Assembly: GCF_015350795.1 (NCBI RefSeq) | Contig: NZ_JADKSH010000004.1 | Coordinates: forward strand, 62,001 to 126,000 | Direction: 5' to 3' | Source: Microbacterium sp. VKM Ac-2870 | GTDB lineage: Bacteria; Actinomycetota; Actinomycetes; Actinomycetales; Microbacteriaceae | DNA length: 64,000 nucleotides | In this document: in pieces, positions 61,452 through 64,000 of the stretch | Layout: each line of letters begins with the position of its first letter | Position numbering within the stretch: position 1 is the stretch's first letter | The notes under the pieces: model-generated | What the model was told of the DNA's origin: nothing | Seen by the model: the letters and a program-made list of their open reading frames with translations, nothing else | Database searches by the model: none | Program-made: the position numbers and the translations under genes

Positions 61452-63566
61452 GTGAGTGCATCGACCGACCGCTACGACGACCCGTACGCGGACGTGCCGT
61501 GGGACGTCGATGAGCTGACCCCGCCCGACGATCACGACGCGCCGCCCCCGCCCGAGTACGACGGCTATGCGGGCGCCCTCGCCCGCGCGACTCGAGACAC
61601 GGCGACCGTGCCCGCCGCCGGGTCGGGCGCGTCACGGTCGCGCACGTCCACGCCCGCGTCACGAACCCGCACTGCGGTTCCCACCACTCCCACCACTCCC
61701 ACCGCTCCCACTGCTGCGCCGCGCGCCCGGCCCGCCGCAGCGGCGCGGCCCGCCTACGCCTCCGACCCGAAGGCGGTGCTCAAAGAGGTCTTCGGCTACG
61801 ACGAGTTCCGCGGCGATCAGGAAGAGATCGTGGCGCAGGTCGTCTCCGGCGGCGACGCGATCGTGCTCATGCCCACCGGCGCCGGCAAGTCGATCACCTA
61901 TCAGGTGCCCGCCCTGGTGCGCCCGGGCACCGGCCTCGTGGTCAGCCCGCTCATCGCCCTCATGCACGACCAGGTCGACGCCCTGCTCGCCAACGGCGTG
62001 CGCGCCGCGTACCTGAACTCCACGCAGTCGCCGGCCGAACGTGCGGGGGTCGAGCAGGACTTCCTCGCGGGCGAGCTCGACCTGCTCTACGTCGCGCCCG
62101 AGCGGCTGAGCGCGGCATCCACCACCGCTCTGCTGCAGCGCGGGCAGCTGAGCGTCATCGCCGTCGACGAAGCGCACTGTGTCAGCCAGTGGGGTCACGA
62201 TTTCCGGCCCGACTACCTCACGCTCGGCGACCTCGCCGACCGCTTCCCGGGGGTGCCACGCATGGCACTCACGGCGACGGCGACGCGCGCGACGCACCAG
62301 GAGATCACCGAGCGGTTGCAGCTGCCCGACGCCCGGCACTTCGTCGCGAGCTTCGACCGCCCCAACATCCAGTACCGCATCGAGCCGAAGGTCGATCCGC
62401 GCCGCCAGCTGCTGCAGTTCGTCCGCTCGCAGCCGGCCGGGTCAGCGGGTATCGTCTACGCGCTCAGTCGCAAGTCGGTGGAGCAGACCGCGGAGTACCT
62501 GCGCACGCAAGGCGTCGACGCCCTGCCGTATCACGCCGGGTTGGATGCCGCGGTGCGCGCGCATCACCAGCAGCGGTTCCTCCGCGAAGACGGCGTCGTG
62601 ATGGTCGCCACCATCGCCTTCGGAATGGGAATCGACAAGCCCGACGTCCGTTTCGTCGCCCACATCGACCTGCCGAAGTCGGTCGAGGGCTACTACCAGG
62701 AGACGGGGCGTGCCGGTCGTGACGGCGAGCCGGCCCTGGCCTGGATGGCCTACGGACTCGGTGACGTCGTTCAGCAGCGGCGTCTCATCGACCAGTCGCC
62801 GGGCGACCGCTCCTACAAGATGCGTCTGGGCCAGCATCTCGACGCGATGCTCGCCCTCTGCGAGACCGTGTCGTGCCGCCGTCAGAATCTGCTCGGGTAC
62901 TTCGGGCAGAGTTCCGAGCCCTGCGGCAACTGCGACACGTGCCTCGACAACCCCGACACGTGGGACGGGCTGGTGCCGGCGCAGAAACTCCTCTCGACGA
63001 TCGTCCGCCTCCAGCGTGAACGCAATCAGGCGTTCGGCGCCGGCCACCTCGTCGACATCCTGCGCGGTGCCTCGACCGAGCGCATCCGCCAGCAGGGCCA
63101 CGACAAGCTCGCGACCTATGGGCTGGGCGCCGACCTCGGAGATCAGGACTGGCGCAGTGTGATCCGTCAGCTTCTCGCGCGGGGCATCATCGTCGCGCGC
63201 GGTGAGTACGGCGTGCTCGCGGTCGGCGACGAGGGCGCCGCGGTGCTGCGCGGTGAGCTCGAGGTGCCGCTGCGCCGCGATGTGCTCGGTCGCAGCGGCG
63301 GGGCAGCGCGAGTGCGCAAGTCGGCCGCCACCGAACAGGTCGCCGACGACGATCGCGACCTGTTCGAGGCTCTGCGCACCTGGCGCGCGGCAACCGCGAA
63401 GGAGCAGGGCGTGCCCGCCTACATCGTCTTCGGCGACGCCACACTGCGGGCCCTCGCCGAGCAGCGCCCGGCATCCGTCGCGGCGCTCGAGGGGATCACG
63501 GGCATCGGCGCGAAGAAGCGCGAGGCGTACGGCGAGGCGGTCGTCGCGGTCATCGCCGCCAACTGA
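61452..63566 (+). CDS. recQ: ATP-dependent DNA helicase RecQ
   Basis: 704 aa, GTG start 6 nt after TAGCCT (61440-61445). N-terminal 100 residues are a Pro/Thr/Arg-rich tail. Helicase motifs: MPTGAGKSITYQVP, VDEAHCVSQWGHDFRPDY (DEAH), QETGRAGRDG. Zinc site CRRQNLLGYFG with CGNCDTC (RQC), then HRDC near the C-terminus (SVAALEGITGIGAKKREAYG). Unwinds recombination and replication intermediates. Confidence 0.95.
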   Translation: MSASTDRYDDPYADVPWDVDELTPPDDHDAPPPPEYDGYAGALARATRDTATVPAAGSGASRSRTSTPASRTRTAVPTTPTTPTAPTAAPRARPAAAARPAYASDPKAVLKEVFGYDEFRGDQEEIVAQVVSGGDAIVLMPTGAGKSITYQVPALVRPGTGLVVSPLIALMHDQVDALLANGVRAAYLNSTQSPAERAGVEQDFLAGELDLLYVAPERLSAASTTALLQRGQLSVIAVDEAHCVSQWGHDFRPDYLTLGDLADRFPGVPRMALTATATRATHQEITERLQLPDARHFVASFDRPNIQYRIEPKVDPRRQLLQFVRSQPAGSAGIVYALSRKSVEQTAEYLRTQGVDALPYHAGLDAAVRAHHQQRFLREDGVVMVATIAFGMGIDKPDVRFVAHIDLPKSVEGYYQETGRAGRDGEPALAWMAYGLGDVVQQRRLIDQSPGDRSYKMRLGQHLDAMLALCETVSCRRQNLLGYFGQSSEPCGNCDTCLDNPDTWDGLVPAQKLLSTIVRLQRERNQAFGAGHLVDILRGASTERIRQQGHDKLATYGLGADLGDQDWRSVIRQLLARGIIVARGEYGVLAVGDEGAAVLRGELEVPLRRDVLGRSGGAARVRKSAATEQVADDDRDLFEALRTWRAATAKEQGVPAYIVFGDATLRALAEQRPASVAALEGITGIGAKKREAYGEAVVAVIAAN

Positions 63567-63623
63567 CCCGGGGCGGTCGGGCCGGCCGGGCCGGCGGGGC
63601 CAGCCCTCGCTCGGCGTATCCAT

Positions 63624-63704
63624 CACCAGATTCGGAGATGCGCAACAGATTCGGATGTCGCGGCATCCACCGTCCGAATCCGTGACCCGAGCCCGAATCC
63701 GGTG
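63624..63704. repeat. Imperfect inverted repeat between convergent genes
   Basis: A 32-nt arm (63624-63655) pairs with 63673-63704 at 23 of 32 positions; both arms carry GATTCGG-type blocks. The remainder of the gap (63567-63786) is low-complexity CCTCGG/GTGCG repeats. Probably a shared terminator or REP-type element. Confidence 0.5.
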
Positions 63705-63786
63705 AGGCAGCTTCATCGCCTCGGTGTGCGCCTCGGTGCGCGCCTCGGCGTGTGCCTCCGGGCCGGCGTCAGCCGCGGCCGCCGCG

Positions 63787-64000
63787 TCAGTGCGGCGGCA
63801 GGATGTCGTCGAGGTGCGCCCTCAGATGCGCAGCCACGTCGACACTGTCCCGGTCGTACAGCCACTGATACTGCAGTCCGTCCCACAGGGCGACCAGGCG
63901 GATGGCCTCGCGTTCGGGATCGCGATGGTCAGGCAGGTCGCCGTCACGTTGTGCGGCACGCAGAACCGCAGCGAAGTGGTCGACGGTGGCGGTGAACCGG
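63787..64000 (-). CDS. TetR-like regulator, C-terminal fragment (window edge)
   Basis: 71 codons up to the window edge, ending ILPPH. The segment EAIRLVALWDGLQYQWLYDR then SVDVAAHLRAHLDDIL is typical of TetR C-terminal dimer/ligand domains. The helix-turn-helix half lies outside the window, so the call rests on the C-terminal pattern alone. Confidence 0.6.
   Translation of the reverse strand, partial: RFTATVDHFAAVLRAAQRDGDLPDHRDPEREAIRLVALWDGLQYQWLYDRDSVDVAAHLRAHLDDILPPH

Overview
The window looks like chromosomal DNA of a high-GC actinobacterium, most likely Microbacterium or another Microbacteriaceae. Evidence is the G+C-rich coding, the repeated GGATGCC/GGCATCC word, the gene set (DUF3073, Rv2578c-type radical SAM protein, DUF3516 helicase, kdpFABCDE) and many GTG starts placed 6-7 nt after a TAGnnT -10 box. 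It splits into a mobile accessory part (1 to about 19,750) and an ordinary chromosomal part (about 19,750 to 64,000).

Accessory part. Positions 1-8,241 hold a tightly overlapping plus-strand operon: a partial protein, a 363-aa unknown, a 1,858-aa DruE-like SF2 helicase with a DUF1998-type C-terminus, and a Cas4/RecB-like PD-(D/E)XK nuclease with four Fe-S-type cysteines. Abutting it with zero spacing, 8,242-11,672 on the minus strand encode a DruA-like (DUF4338) protein and a GHKL/MORC-like ATPase. Together these look like a Druantia-related anti-phage system with unusual partners. Small cargo genes follow (DUF6221, an XRE regulator, unknowns). Positions 13,967-19,566 are a minus-strand tnsA-tnsB-tnsC-tniQ operon of a Tn7-like transposon. 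Its right end (19,668-about 19,749) has three spaced AGTGCAACG repeats and stops about 31 bp before an ArsR gene. The TniQ protein carries four C-terminal zinc ribbons. The left end is not visible, so the defence genes are probably cargo of the element, but that is inference.

Chromosomal part. ArsR/SRPBCC pair; kdpFABC with kdpDE and an extra 27-codon membrane peptide; NDH-2; purM-purF; MFS exporter; DUF3073; universal stress protein; PadR regulator with a DUF4097 protein; DNA topoisomerase IB; a two-gene fluoride channel; an RND efflux pump; a DEAD-box RNA helicase with an Arg/Asp-rich repeat region; an SOS-box-preceded radical SAM protein; a D,D-carboxypeptidase; an acyl-CoA dehydrogenase; a GIY-YIG-like protein.

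From 51,221 to 55,952 lies an ECF-type uptake cluster with a siderophore-interacting flavoprotein and a DtxR-type iron box, suggesting iron-regulated uptake of an iron chelate or heme. Pirin, GNAT and GH3 genes, a DUF3516 helicase, recQ and the end of a TetR-like gene close the window. No rRNA, tRNA or CRISPR array was seen. All family calls come from reading motifs; no database search was run.
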